Shown: positions 31,766 through 43,160 of the stretch, piece after piece
Layout of the letters: the number at the start of each line of letters is the position of its first letter
Numbering within the stretch: the stretch's first letter is position 1
Origin: Pollenia angustigena
Lineage: Eukaryota > Arthropoda > Insecta > Diptera > Polleniidae
DNA length: 64,000 nucleotides
Reading direction: 5' to 3'
NCBI GenBank assembly: GCA_930367215.1
Contig: OV884058.1
Span: 111,003,802 to 111,067,801, forward strand
The notes under the pieces: generated by a model
Databases searched by the model: none
The model's input: the letters and a program-made list of their open reading frames with translations, nothing else
What the model was told of the DNA's origin: nothing
Translations under genes and position numbers: made by a program

Positions 31766-32366
31766 ATCAATAATAAATTTCAATGTTTTCTTAAGTTCAG
31801 TCAGTGATCACTGATCAGAGTTATCAACTTTTAAACTTCAAAACGCACCAAAATCAAGAAAAATCGTTTTTTTTTTTTGAAGAAGCACTTAATTTTTAGT
31901 TTTTATTGAAATTTATTTTAAAATAAATCGAATAAACAGAAAGTTATCAAAAGTGAACAAATATAACGCAATAAAAAAGCCTTTGGTTAATTTAGAAAAA
32001 AATTTAATATGAATTTTACATATGTTGTTGTTAATGTTGTTAAATTCTCTGCAATGTGTGTGCACATGATCGTAATAAAAGAGCATACAAGAGAATAAAA
32101 GAGAAAACGCGGCGCCCTGATTTTGCCGATCGCAGATTTATATAGTCGGAAAGAACCCAACCAATTGTAGGGGAATGTAAGAAACGATAAACTCACTGTT
32201 TATTGCTGGTGTTTTGTTCAAGCTTTGTTTTGTTACAAGTAAGACTTTGAGTGTTAAAAATTCTTATTCGCTTAAGGGGTTTATTTGTACAATGCTTTTA
32301 GCTTTTCTAAAATCTTTGGAAAAGGTTTCCTGCTGATCTGGCCTAAGCAGCCAGTGAAATGCGCGT

Positions 32367-32606
32367 CACAAAGCATACAGAGATGAAAATAGTGACGTTT
32401 GAAAAATGCCCAAATCATTTGCGAGGGCAGCTTTCGAAGAAAGAGAAAGAGAAAGAAATTGTTTTTTGGTTGTGAAGTGGCGATGTGTAAAAACTATCAA
32501 CACGAATTGCGTAATCAAAACAAAAAATGAAAAAGGGCAGCTTTCGAAGAAAAAGACAGAAAAAACACAATATTTTCTGTCTCGTGACGCCTCTGTATGC
32601 TCTGTG
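32367..32606. mobile_element. 240-bp MITE with 8-bp TSD ATGCGCGT
   Basis: The ends CACAAAGCATACAGAG and inverted CTCTGTATGCTCTGTG are flanked by a perfect ATGCGCGT duplication (32359-32366 and 32607-32614). The paralogous U2 units show a single ATGCGCGT at this place (for example about 30612), a true empty site. Two GGCAGCTTTCGAAGAAA blocks lie inside. The overlapping frames on both strands are not genes. An 8-bp duplication fits hAT. Confidence 0.92.
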
Positions 32607-32614
32607 ATGCGCGT

Positions 32615-33250
32615 ATAAGCTAGCTTTCCCTCAACAATGATCAAATATGAAAAATTGGGAATTTAGCACGTTATACAGAAATATTATTAATAATTATATA
32701 TATAACAATATACAATAACGAAATCTTTTGAAATTAAAATTTTGTATTCCCAAAAATTTAAATTACTTTTTGATAATAAATAGGCAAGTGCACGGCCTAA
32801 AAAAACACTTAATTGTCAACATCTTTTGTAAGTTGTTGTTGTTTTTATTTTGTTTTTCTTAACCTACTTACAACTACAATTAATGTTGAGAGAATTTCAA
32901 CTAATTGTAGTGGGGAATGTAAGATGAGATAAACCCACTGTTTATTGTTGATGTGTTTTGTTTAAACTTTGATATTATTACAAGTAGAACTGTTGCTATA
33001 AGTCTTATACGTTTAACAGTTTTATTTGGTTTAATATCTTTAGTTTTTCTAAAATCTTTATGGATGAAGTTTCCTGATGATCTGGCCTAAGCAACCAGTG
33101 CAATGCGCATAGGAATAGCTTATCCCATCAACAATAAATTTCAAGTGTTTTTATCAAGATTAAAAACTGGGAATTAAGCACGAATAACAAAATCTTTTGA
33201 AATTAAAATTTTGTATTCACAAAAATTGAAATTACTTTTTGATATTAATA
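32615..33250 (+). repeat. further partial copies of the U2 3'-flank module
   Basis: AAATTGGGAATT.AGCACG and ATCTTTTGAAATTAAAATTT occur twice (32.65-32.77 and 33.16-33.24 kb). TCTGGCCTAAGCAACCAGTG recurs at 33.08 kb, as after the U2 genes. The modules are diverged and carry no U2 sequence. Confidence 0.65.
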
Positions 33251-34242
33251 ATTAATATAATAAAATAAATAAATAAATAAAAATAATAATATACTATATA
33301 ATATTTTATTGATTTTTTGTTTTAATTAAAACAAATTAAAAATAACTTAAAGTTAAGAAAGGTTGAGAAATATGTTGCATAAATGTTACATGATCTACAT
33401 TTTGGTGCTCGTTTGTACAAAAAATACGACTGTGGGGAGAAAATTTGCATGTTCTTTTGTAAATATATGGATGAAAACTATGTTGCATATTTTACCTCTA
33501 ATACAATTCAGGCCTTCTATTGTAGAAGGATAATGTGGTAACTAGTCCTCATTTTCCATATGGAAAATCTGTCCAAATATGGCCAAAATTAAATAAAGTA
33601 CAGCAAAAAAAATTTAAAAGTTAATGGTTACCACAGGAGAATAGAGTGGTTCCTAGTCCTCCGTTACAAAGGACTAATTTTTGTTGAATTTTTAAAATTT
33701 GTCTTTAGAAATTATAAGAAAATAATTATTCAAACAACCGCATCTTACAGTTAAGGCCCGTGTTAAAAATATCTGATATCATATTTAAATATGTTAAAAA
33801 AAACTCTTTAAAGTTTAAAATTACTTTTCCTACAAAACTAAGAAAATAGTCTTAAACACTTTTTTCTCATTGCCACACAGTTGATATTTATTAGAAAAGC
33901 CGTTAAATAAAAATCTCTTTTCCTTAAACTTTAACATGGTCAATAACAATATGTTTCGGTCTTAAAATGAAATGAAAAATGAAAAAAAAAAATTAGATAC
34001 AAAATATTTAAATTGTAAAAAAACATGAAACGTTCAAATACCACAATTAAAATACTTTGTATTGAAAAAAAATTGGAAAAAAATCTGAATGATATTCAAT
34101 AAGACAGAGGCGTAATTGAGGTGAAAAATAAAGTGGCGTGCCTGATTTGAGTTAAAATTTTAAGATGTGCTTTAAAATAGCGGTAACATGCCTTAAAAGA
34201 AACATGCTTTTTATTTCCATGAATAAGAAAAATGATGGCTCA
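33251..34242. other. AT-rich spacer
   Basis: An AATA-rich run at 33260-33300. Paired GGTAACTAGTCCTC / GGTTCCTAGTCCTC words at 33.54 and 33.65 kb suggest a decayed repeat. No gene is recognised. Confidence 0.35.
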
Positions 34243-34431
34243 CACCGAAAAAAATAAAAAAATTATTTCAATAAAAAAATTTTGATATTAACAACATTTT
34301 CTGCAGTAATGTTGTTGATGTAAGGAAACGCTAAATTCACTTGATTAAATTTTTAATCAAAACTGATTTTATTTTGGATTAATGTTTCAATTGAAAAAAA
34401 AGGAAAAAAATTGCGAACATTTTTTCTGTTG
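34243..34431. repeat. decayed relative of the 19.8-kb MITE
   Basis: The ends CACACCGAAAAAAAT and ATTTTTTCTGTTG are recognisable, and TTCACTTGATTAAATTTTTA plus AAAACTGATTTTATTTT match the interior of 19810-20101. The ends are degenerate and no target duplication is left. Confidence 0.5.
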
Positions 34432-35280
34432 AATGCTTTTACTAAGAAGTAGTCCATTAGTATCCATATTTTCGCTATGGCAGGCAGGGGAGAAAGTTAA
34501 AAAATATAATAGAGAAAGGGAGCAGCAATAGATGGGGAGGATTTATAAAGGAGATGCTATTTAAATTTAATTATAGTTGTGATATTAAAATTAAAAAAAA
34601 AAACAACAAACTGATTGTATTAAAGTTGTCCATGGCACTTTCTTAATTTCTTGTCACTGTCCCTATCCTAGCCCAGTGGTATAAGAAGTAGCAATCGCCA
34701 CCAATGACAGGCGAAATATTTTGCACTTTAACTCAATTTGCACCCCGGTCTACTGATGTGGCATTCAAATCATACCTAAATCTTTCCCTGGACGCCAATA
34801 TCTAGTGTTAAGATTTGAAAATAGGTACCCACTTTTCGCTAGCTAATTCTTTAGCTCCAAGTAATGCAGAAAACTATTTTTTTTCAATGACAACACAAAA
34901 AAATGTGTATCCGAAATAGAGACCGTTATTAAAACAACAGCAAAATCGCCTGCTTTTTGCTAGCACGCTTTGAAGATATAAGTAGCTGACCCTTATGGTA
35001 GGTAGAGATTATGCAGAGAGGAATCCATCGCCACCTCGTGGGACATCCACGGGTTAAATTCGCCACTCAAAAGCATGTGAGGTAGATTTTAGTGGGACTA
35101 GCGGTAGTTTTTAACAAGCTAGCGAATATACACGTTCAGAGCTAGTACGCCATATTCATACTTGAAAGTCGCAATACACTCACACTTTTTCACTTACACA
35201 CCCATAACGTTGGTTCTTTCAGCCAGTCGGCTGTTTCTTCGATTTTTCGTTGATTATACTTATACGCTACTCGTTAACTA
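34432..35280. other. unidentified stretch, more GC-balanced
   Basis: From about 34640 to 35160 the base composition is more even than around it, and words such as CCACCTCGTGGGACATCCAC suggest former coding or transposon sequence. No frame longer than 60 codons survives and no domain is recognised on either strand. Confidence 0.3.
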
Positions 35281-35900
35281 AAGCTTCTATGAATAGCCGG
35301 CCATCGGGCTCAAGGATGCAGAGAAGCTTTAGTTAGCGAAGCCGGTCTTTGTTATACCATAGAGGAGAAAATCCTTGCGCCCGGCCGAAGGCCAGCTATA
35401 CAGAGAAGCTTTAGTAAGCGAAGCCGGTCTTTGTTATACCATGCAGGCCCAAAACAATTTCTATATTTTTTTAATTTGGGGACTTAGTTCACTTTCACTT
35501 TTTTCACTCTTGTGGAAATTTGGTGAAATTGGGGTCTTAGTTCATTCCTGTTTAGGGACTTGGTTCACCTGTTTGGGGGCTTAGTTCATATTGGCTTTTT
35601 CGGGGTTTTCCCATAAATGAACGACGTCCCCAAATATGGGGACTTCGTTCATTTTGGCTTTAGGGAGTTAGTCCATTGGGGACTTGGTTCATACCGCCAT
35701 TTTTGACATAAATCAGGGCGACATGAAACAACAATGCATTTTTTACATGAAATAGGGTGACATGCAATCGTTATCAAAAATATGGCTTTATATCTCATTT
35801 TTTATATATTATATTGAGACTTAATGGCATATGCCCTTATGTCTCAATGGAATGGGACTTGGCGCCATATGGCTTTATGACACCCCACCAGTGTTGCCAA
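35281..35900. mobile_element. composite element of unknown type (copy 2, partial)
   Basis: It begins with two reverse units of the 81-83-bp array (GCAGAGAAGCTTTAGTTAGC at 35319, repeat at 35400) and part of a forward unit. These are followed by GGGGACTTAGTTCAT-type units, the inverse of ATGAACTAAGTCCCC, at 35470-35690, and GACATGAAA units to about 35770. The architecture matches 21869-23308. Outer limits are unclear. Confidence 0.5.
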
Positions 35901-37260
35901 TTAAAAAATCCGATTTTTTTTACACACGTCAAATTTCAAAAATCCCTTCTCGCAAATGGACAATACCGTTTATTTTATGGCAGTTTTCTAAAGAAAAATT
36001 CAAATTTAAAAGATTGCCTACAATTAAAAGTTCTTAGAAAACCAGTTAAATATATTTAAGGATTTTTCCCTACTGCTGTAAACACTTGTACAATATACCA
36101 GCGCTTAAAAATATGCAGTCAAAGTAGAAAAACTGCCATTTCTTTCACGTCTTTATTCGTCATTGGCCAGTGAAAAACTGTTGCTTTTAATTCTGAATCA
36201 TTAAATATAAACAGTCGCTGTCAAACCAACTCAAAAAGCGAAAAGTTGTACACAAATATTCGTTTTGTGTTCGACAGTTATTGGTTTTGACTGCAGTTTT
36301 TTAAACTCTGCAATATACTTATGTTTGCAATGAAAGAAAATGATTCTTGTATTATTTATTTAATTTTCGTTTTTAATAACTCACTGACGCTTTCTTTATC
36401 CAGTGTGCATATTTGTTAAAAAAAACAAGCGACAACATCCCTTTCGCTTAAAAGCTACTGATTGGCGACTTTGCTTCCAATATTCAGCTTTAACGATAAT
36501 CTTCTTGCCTTTCTGCTCCGTATGCTGAAATAGTCGACCAACTTCGTAGCCTGATTAAGACAAATAAGGAGGGGATTCGTTAAAAGGAAGATCTACTGCT
36601 GAATAAACTTTTTGTGTTGTCTGAACGCTCTTCTGCCTTTGTGTCTCTCTTTGTATTAAGAGCTATAAAATATTAGAATTTCTAATAAAACGAGCTTTAC
36701 TAAAAGTTGCAAATGAAGGCATCTGTTAAAGAGCCCCTTTATTTCATATAGCCCATAAATTTCTTTGTAATGTTTCACTACCCACATGTCAATAGGCAGT
36801 GAATGTCTATAGTCATGTTAAGCACATGTGGCAATATTGCCGCTTATTAGCTGCAACAGCAAAAGAGCAAAAAAAAAAAAAAAAAGATCTAAAAATTATA
36901 CATATTACTAACGACTGCACACTAGTTTTATTTTCTTCCAACACTTGTACAAAACATAACGCCACTATGTTAACGCTTTTAAGCCCGGGCTATGATTCGT
37001 CAACAGGTTTCAACTTTTTTTTTTTGACTCTGGGCTAAAACTTCTAATAAAAAAAAAAAAAAAAAAAATATATAAATATTTCACTTTGTACCGGCTGCTT
37101 GTAAGTTTATTACAAAATTTATGGCATTTTTACTTTTTCGCTAAAGATGTTCGTACATGCGTTTCTTTGGCTTAAAACTAAAATTAATGATTTCAATCAG
37201 TAATTTTGACAGAAATTTATCTGGAATTTACTGGCTTTTGTAAGTTTGTTTTATGTATAT

Positions 37261-37300
<40 letters not shown>

Positions 37301-38119
37301 CAGAGAACGACTAGAATATCAGCATGTTAATGATGACATTAAATTATGTTTAAACAATTAAGAAGACATCAGTGTAGAAAAATATCTTTTTTAAAAAGAC
37401 ACAAACTAAGAAATCTTTTCTCCTAACTACGTTGTCATTATCAAAAGGAATGTTCAAAAAACACAAATTTTTAGTACATTTAAAAGAGCAACTACATAAC
37501 AAGGAGATACGTTTTATTATTGTGGCAAAAAAAAAAGTTATAAGAGGGTCGTTTAGAAAGTTTAAAATCCTAAAAACTAAGAGTTTTATATTAACTGAGA
37601 ACTGCTAGAAAAATTTCTATATGTGAACATGAATAACTTAACTATTTCTGGAGGATAATTGTTGTACATTAGACTGGTCCACGCTTGTATGGAAAAGTAA
37701 AAGTATAGTCCAATACTTTCTCCACAAGCTTGATGTTGTTTCTTTTACTAAAATATATGTTTATGCCAAAAACTGGATCAATGGGACAATATTCAGAGGT
37801 CGTGATGAATGGCGACTTTTATGTTTCACATCTTATACCTGTTACATTAATTTAATTTTGGCTTATCATTATTGTACTTGTTTGTGTACTGGAGAAACTT
37901 TTTCACACTTTTTTCTTTGATCTTTACTAGATTTACATTCGTTAAAATTCAATATATTCCCTTTACATAATTATTTAACTTATTTTGAATGCAGAATTAC
38001 AAGAAATGAGTTTAGAAGGATTATGTTGAAATTTCTGACAGTAAGTCAGATTCATCGCACGAAAAAGTTAAGTTTGCCGAAAAAACAAAATACAACTAAA
38101 CCAATAAAAATGAAATCTG
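35901..38119. other. spacer with long T tract
   Basis: T37 is at 37262-37298 and shorter A tracts at about 36870 and 37050. No recognisable gene. The frame at 36799-37038 is low complexity. Confidence 0.4.
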
Positions 38120-38125
38120 TTTTAA

Positions 38126-39334
38126 CGGCTCCACGAAAAGCCCCCAATGAAATAACGCCCAGGAAATAGCCCCAAATGAAATAATCCCCAAAAAATAGGA
38201 AATAACAACCAAAAGCAGTGAATGAAATAACATCGAAAAATAAATGAAATAAACCCCGAAACGAAAACGAAACAACCCCCAATATTTTGATGTTATTTCA
38301 TATGAAATAACACCCAATGATGAAAATGAAATAATCCCCAATGAAATGAACCCCACCAGCAACAAAAATTAAATTATGCCCAAAATTCATAAAAGATTCA
38401 GTTTCACCAAGGATTTCATGAAGTCAATATGGACCAGCAGCAACGTCGCAAAATTATTGAAATGAATCGTGTGGAGGCCCGAAGACGTCTTCTTAATAAT
38501 AAGGATATATTCGGTTAAAAAATATTGCTGTAGTTATTTTACCCGCCCGTAGATCCTTGTAGCCCTGCTCTTTTTTTGCAGTTCGGAAGACAATTTGCCT
38601 TCTACGTTTGGCCCTTAAACGGGGGGGGGGGGGGGGGGTGCTTTTTAACCATGGGAGGTAAGGCCATAATGGCTTTATTTCTCAACTGAATGGGAGATAA
38701 AGCCGTTATGGTCTTATCGCCCAATCAGTGAGAGGTAAGGTCATATTTAAAATTTTGCGAAATGAGAGATATAGCCATATTTTTTTTCACAAATGAGAGA
38801 CAAAGCCATACTTTTCAAGAATAGTGTTACGCATGGTGTCAACATTCTGTAAAAGGGAAAATCCTTAGTTATCATTGAAAAACATTTTTTTATTCTTGTG
38901 ACGCACGCAGGAAAACTTCATTCAGCGAAGCCACCTGCCGCGTCCTACTGGAGGAAAAAATCCCTAAGCACGGCCGCAGGCCGTCACGCAGAAAAACTTT
39001 AGTATGCGAAGCCAGATTTCAATACTTAACTTTAGTGTTAAAAATGAAATAACCTCCGAATTATAAATGAAATAACACCCAAATTAAACACGCTATGAAA
39101 CAAGCCCCGAATTTTATAAATTTGTTGGGTGTTATTTCATTGGAGATTATTTCATAATTTGAAAACCCCAAATGAAGAATGAAATAATTCCCAAAAAAAA
39201 AATGAAAAACGGCCCAAAAAAATCGGTAGTTTTTTCATATGAAATAACACCCAAAAATGTATGAAAAAAAAAATTGGGGAATATTTAATTTCTCGTTTGG
39301 GCGTTATTTCATTGGGGGGCTTTTCGTGGAGCCG
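38126..39334. mobile_element. composite element of unknown type (copy 3), complete ends
   Basis: The terminal inverted repeats CGGCTCCACGAAAAGCCCCC run for over 35 bases and are flanked by the 6-bp duplication TTTTAA (38120-38125 and 39335-39340). Inside both ends are many ATGAAATAACnCCCA units. The middle has GAGANATANAGCCATA units (38650-38820), G18, and a block GGCCGCAGGCCGTCACGCAG with AACTTTAGTATGCGAAGCCA (38970-39030) like the 82-bp unit of copy 1. A 29-codon frame starting at about 38430 (MDQQQRRKIIEMNRVEARRR) is the only protein-like stretch. No transposase. Confidence 0.7.
38621..38638. repeat. G18 homopolymer
   Basis: Eighteen consecutive G, inside the composite element, the only long G run in an AT-rich window. 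It may be a sequencing or polymerase slippage site. Confidence 0.9.
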
Positions 39335-39340
39335 TTTTAA

Positions 39341-39659
39341 CGAACGACTTTATTGGATCTATTGACCGTTTAAATCTATCTAACCCCGAAAAATCATTAA
39401 ACTATCGCAACCCCTAAGTATTGACCGATTGTGCTCAAATTTGGGCTGAACATTTTTAAGCACTATTCGAATAGGATTCGCGTTGTGGAGCGCGAATATT
39501 CGATACTTTTGTATTTTGGGCCACCCTATTGTACATATCTAAGCTGTTTCAAGCATATTCTTGTAAGCGCAACTAAATAATGATGCCCTCTATACTGGTG
39601 CCAATACACATCACAAAAACTAAAACAAATTTCGATCCACCAAGTAAAAAAAACATTTG
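39341..39659. other. spacer, nothing recognised
   Basis: No gene. The frame at 39573-39815 on the minus strand overlaps the SINE and is not a gene. Confidence 0.35.
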
Positions 39660-39870
39660 GTTTATAGATTGATGTTTGATTATTGCCTGCCGGCCGTCGT
39701 CAATGGCTGTGAGTGTTAAACAGCAAAACCCTTTGAAGAGAATGAGTGGTTGCAATCGAAACATGCAAGGGTAACCAGTCCGTGAAAGCCTGGGTTCGAC
39801 TCCCGCGGCAGTCAAGCATGAAAAATTATCAATAAATTTTAATTCATTTCATGTTGTAAAACTCCTCAAT
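39660..39870 (+). mobile_element. tRNA-derived SINE copy
   Basis: Box B is GGTTCGACTCC at 39793-39803, followed by CGCGGCAGTCAAGC and the body GAAAAATTATCAATAAATTT. The body and the head-body junction match the minus-strand copy at 640-850. A box A-like TGGCTGTGAGTG lies near 39704. The 3' body runs to TTGTAAAACTCCT. Confidence 0.65.
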
Positions 39871-41739
39871 ATATAAAAATTTGGATTAAAAGCCATAAAC
39901 AGTTCAGTAAAATAATCGCAGTTTATACCGTTTGCAATTCTTACAATATTGATGATATACCCTTTAAAGTTTATACTATATATTATTAAGGAAGAGTAGC
40001 AAAATTGGCTTAACGTGCCCGTCTGTCTCTGTCCAAGTTGAAATGGGTTTTCCAAACACTCTTAATATGATAGGAACAGCGTAGTTATATCCCTGCGGGA
40101 AATTTGTGTCAATTGGTCCCACAGACTGGTCCTGGGAGTTGTGAAAATAGAACAGGTACAAAAACAAAGAACTCATGACCAGTGAAAGGCGAACCAATCA
40201 TGTAACTGGTTTATGGAGAACAAAAAGGTAGAAAAAGTAATGAATTAGAGCACAGTCTTTACCGGTAGTGTGATACATTTTTTTGGGACTTTCTAAAATT
40301 TGGCTCTTGAATTTAATTCTAGGACTTTTTTTTTTAAATAATACTACAACGTATTGCAATAATACTACATTTAAGTAACTGTCACTTAACACGTCCATTG
40401 AGAATAGATTTGTGACTGGTCAAATGGTGTCAATTGACCCCCTCCAATGACAACCCCATGTAAAAGTGATAGGTCTTATTCATAGAAAGTGTTAAAACTA
40501 GAACCGGTCTCTACCACCAAAGACCTTTCACATGACTACTTAGGTGTCAGTTCGCTTCCCTCTAGGGATATTTATATTACATTTAGTCCTGAATAGACTG
40601 TTATTGAAAATCAGCCTAATCGGTCTGTAAATGACTGAAATAGGAGCAAAGCCACGACTGTCCTCTAATTGTAACCCATAAACCTTTACTCTTTGAGAGC
40701 TTCTTATAATCTATTAACTTTATTTTTTCACTCTCACCTTAACTGAGTAAAATACTAGAAGTGAAAACTAATTTATGGTGTGATATAAATTTGATGGATC
40801 TAAGCTCTAGAAAATGTAAACATATGTTATTCCACAGCAGCAGGAGTCCAGTACTCCATAACAATAAATATACTAACTACGCATCAACTTGAAAGAGTGG
40901 AGACTTTCCTTCATCTGGGTGTATCGCTTGATCATAAACTGTGTTTTAATGAGAATATATCTCTCTAAACTGAAATATAGTTCATTAAATAACAAAAATT
41001 AAAATTAAGTTATACATTTGACACATTTTTTAAACTAATTTCCAATAAAAAAAAAATTTATTTGCCGTACATTTTTTCACCTACTCTCGCATCAATTAAG
41101 ACACCCCGTTCCATTTTAATATTGCCACAATCTAACCTAACATTACCGTGATTAAAGTGTAGAAAGGAAGCAATAGCCGTAGTAGAAACAACAGAAAAAA
41201 ATGCCTTTAAATATCTTAGCAATTATATGTAACAAGCATATACTCGTATTATTACTCATTAAGATTAAACGCTAAGAGAATTCTAGTAGAAGGATGATGG
41301 TTATTGTTCACCAAAATAACCGGAATTTAAAGAACTGGTAAGTTACTTGTTCGCAATTATTTAATAATAATTTACTTGACATCATTTAGACCATTAACAG
41401 GATTAATGTGGTATTAATGGCGGAAAGTAATAGTTTGTAGATGTAGTTAATATAAAAATATAGTATTTGATAAAAAAATTAATAATAAAAAAAAAATGTT
41501 TTTGTTTTAAAAATGTATAAGAAAAACTTTTTTAAATTATTGAGGATAATCCGTAATTCTATAATTAAAAAAGTTTTAAATTGAATTAAGATTTTTAAAA
41601 TAATAGCCGTAATCATTGCTTTGATGATTGAGTATAGACTTTCTTTATTACCTTGTAACGCAACAAGTGATTACAGATAATAAAATTGAATGTTTTTCGA
41701 ACCACAGAAAATAACTACATTTATAATGTCAAGTAAGGA
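39871..41739. other. spacer with no recognised gene
   Basis: 40000-40700 is more GC-balanced with words such as GGTGTCAATTGACC and recurring ACTGGTC / ACCAGT motifs (40120, 40205, 40415), perhaps an old repeat. 41000-41700 is plain AT-rich sequence. A possible donor (ACTG|GTAAGTTA) at about 41338 has no convincing acceptor. Confidence 0.35.
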
Positions 41740-42540
41740 AATGGTGATGTCCAATTCTAAAAGGTTGCGCATCAGCCTTAATGATCTTTAAGGCTCGATG
41801 CTGCATTAAAATTTGGAGATCTGTGGGCCCCTTTCGCATCCCAAGGTTAAAAGGAGCATTGAAACAATAGCTCCTATTAGGATAAACGAATAAAGCGATG
41901 TTTTTAAATAAGGTAGTAGTGAAGGTTACGGGCAGTCTCGAGCGACTAGAGCTATGTTTACAAATTAATCGGCGGTTCAAGTACAGACAGTCAAACTCGT
42001 CCATTCGACTAAAAAGTTCACAATTGTGCATTGAAATAGCTGCGAACACTGTGAATCTCAAACTGGAGGATTGATCACTCCTCCACAGTTTTAATTCACG
42101 ATATTCGTTACAGAACGCTGATAACAAGCCGGAAAGCGTGATGAATCGCAGTTCCAGACAGAAGATGAAGCTTGAACTTCTACACGGATGGCTCTAAGTC
42201 AGGCGAAGGAGTGGGCTTTGGTGAAAACTGAGAGAGCTCAAGCTCAATCTATCGCAAAGACTTCCGGATCACTGAAGCGTTTACTTGGTGGAGATACTTG
42301 CGACCCAGAGAGCTGTAGATTGGCTCAGATTATCTGCTGTGTCGATGACTGCTGTGGATATTTACACTGATAGTCGCATTTACACTGATCCTCTTTCCCT
42401 AGAGAGGAGATCAGCCCTTGACTACCGCTCATCTCTAAGAGAGGTGGCTGAGCAGTTTGGTATCAGGATCATATGGGTACGAGGGCGAGGGTACAGACTG
42501 TCAAACTACCGTAAACGCACTACCATTTGAACTGGTTTAG
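41740..42540 (+). pseudogene. LINE RNase H domain fragment
   Basis: In the plus strand, with frame changes, LNFYTDGSKSGEGVGFGV (about 42172-42225) is the start of an RNase H domain with its first catalytic aspartate. AVDWLRLSAVSMTAVDIYTD (about 42305-42365) and LREVAEQFGIRIIWVRGRGY (42435-42495) are the later conserved strands. The expected WVPGH histidine region is mutated. This is the C-terminal RNase H of an I-type or Jockey-group LINE. The antisense frame at 41729-42127 is a by-product. It is inactive. Confidence 0.7.
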
Positions 42541-42544
42541 TCAA

Positions 42545-42849
42545 TTAGCGTCTTAGATAGTTTGGGGTATCTATGAAAATTAACATAATTTAAATAATTT
42601 CCAGAATATCTTTCAAAAAAAGTTATTGTTGGCCTTATGTTTTTATTTATTTAGAGTTATGGAGTAGAAAAGTTATGCTTGGCTATGGTGTTCTTACCCA
42701 TTAGGTGGAAAACAATGCGTCTACCAATTATCCCTGTGTGTAAGGACCACCACCTCGGCAGAACTATACGCTCGCTCTCGTTTAGGAGCAGTTTTAGGAA
42801 TATTAAGCAACATTTGTTTAATAGCAACAGCACCTAGGGCGAACCGTCA
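42545..42849 (+). repeat. LINE tail sequence shared with 2.5-2.7 kb
   Basis: GAAAACAATGCGTCTACCAA and AATAGCAACAGCACCTAGGG match 2543-2720 in the same orientation. Probably the 3' part of the same LINE family as the adjacent RNase H fragment. Confidence 0.5.
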
Positions 42850-43160
42850 ATATGTCGAACTTTCCCATAGTGGTGGAAATATGGCCTTTAAAAATCTCCA
42901 TTTTCGCGAAGGCGTGTCAGCCAATAGTAAGTCTGGCGAATTTTTCCCAGAGGATGTAGTACCATAAGGTCGAAAAGTACCCCTTGGCGGATTAAGGGTT
43001 ACAAACATAAATTGTATTCTAACTTTATTTACAGAGCAAAAGTAACTTTGACTTCCAGCCCCTTGAAGTGAAACCAGTTGTAGTGAAAAATCTCTGCCGG
43101 GAATCGAACCCAGAACCCTCGCACTGATATACAGCCTTATCATACCGAGGCGTACCCTTG
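42850..43160 (-). mobile_element. second tRNA-derived SINE family
   Basis: The minus strand starts with a tRNA-like head, GCCTCGGTATGATAAGGC (about 43152-43135), then GTTCTGGGTTCGATTCCCGG with box B GGTTCGATTCC, followed by about 230 bp of unrelated body. The layout is that of a tRNA SINE, different from the one at 39.7 kb. The minus frame at 42847-43143 is fortuitous. Confidence 0.55.

Larger units (their letters stand above)
31234..32358 (+). repeat. U2 tandem unit 2, partly rearranged
   Basis: It is nearly identical to unit 1 for about 750 bp, then carries about 130 extra bases at about 32010-32138 (containing TTGTTGTTAATGTTGTTAAA), and rejoins at TTTATATAGTCGGAAAG. It then continues to AAATGCGCGT, where a MITE at 32367 interrupts it. 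Downstream the homology becomes patchy. Confidence 0.88.

Noticed and set aside
32366..32644. Overlapping frames on both strands (92 and 70 codons)
   Set aside because: They coincide with the 240-bp MITE with an 8-bp duplication; both strands open because of its purine-rich palindrome.
38052..38365. Minus frames rich in G, F and I resembling a membrane protein
   Set aside because: Produced by reading the repeated ATGAAATAACCCCC units of the composite element.
41729..42127. 132-codon minus-strand frame
   Set aside because: Antisense to a LINE RNase H fragment on the plus strand, with no recognisable domain of its own.
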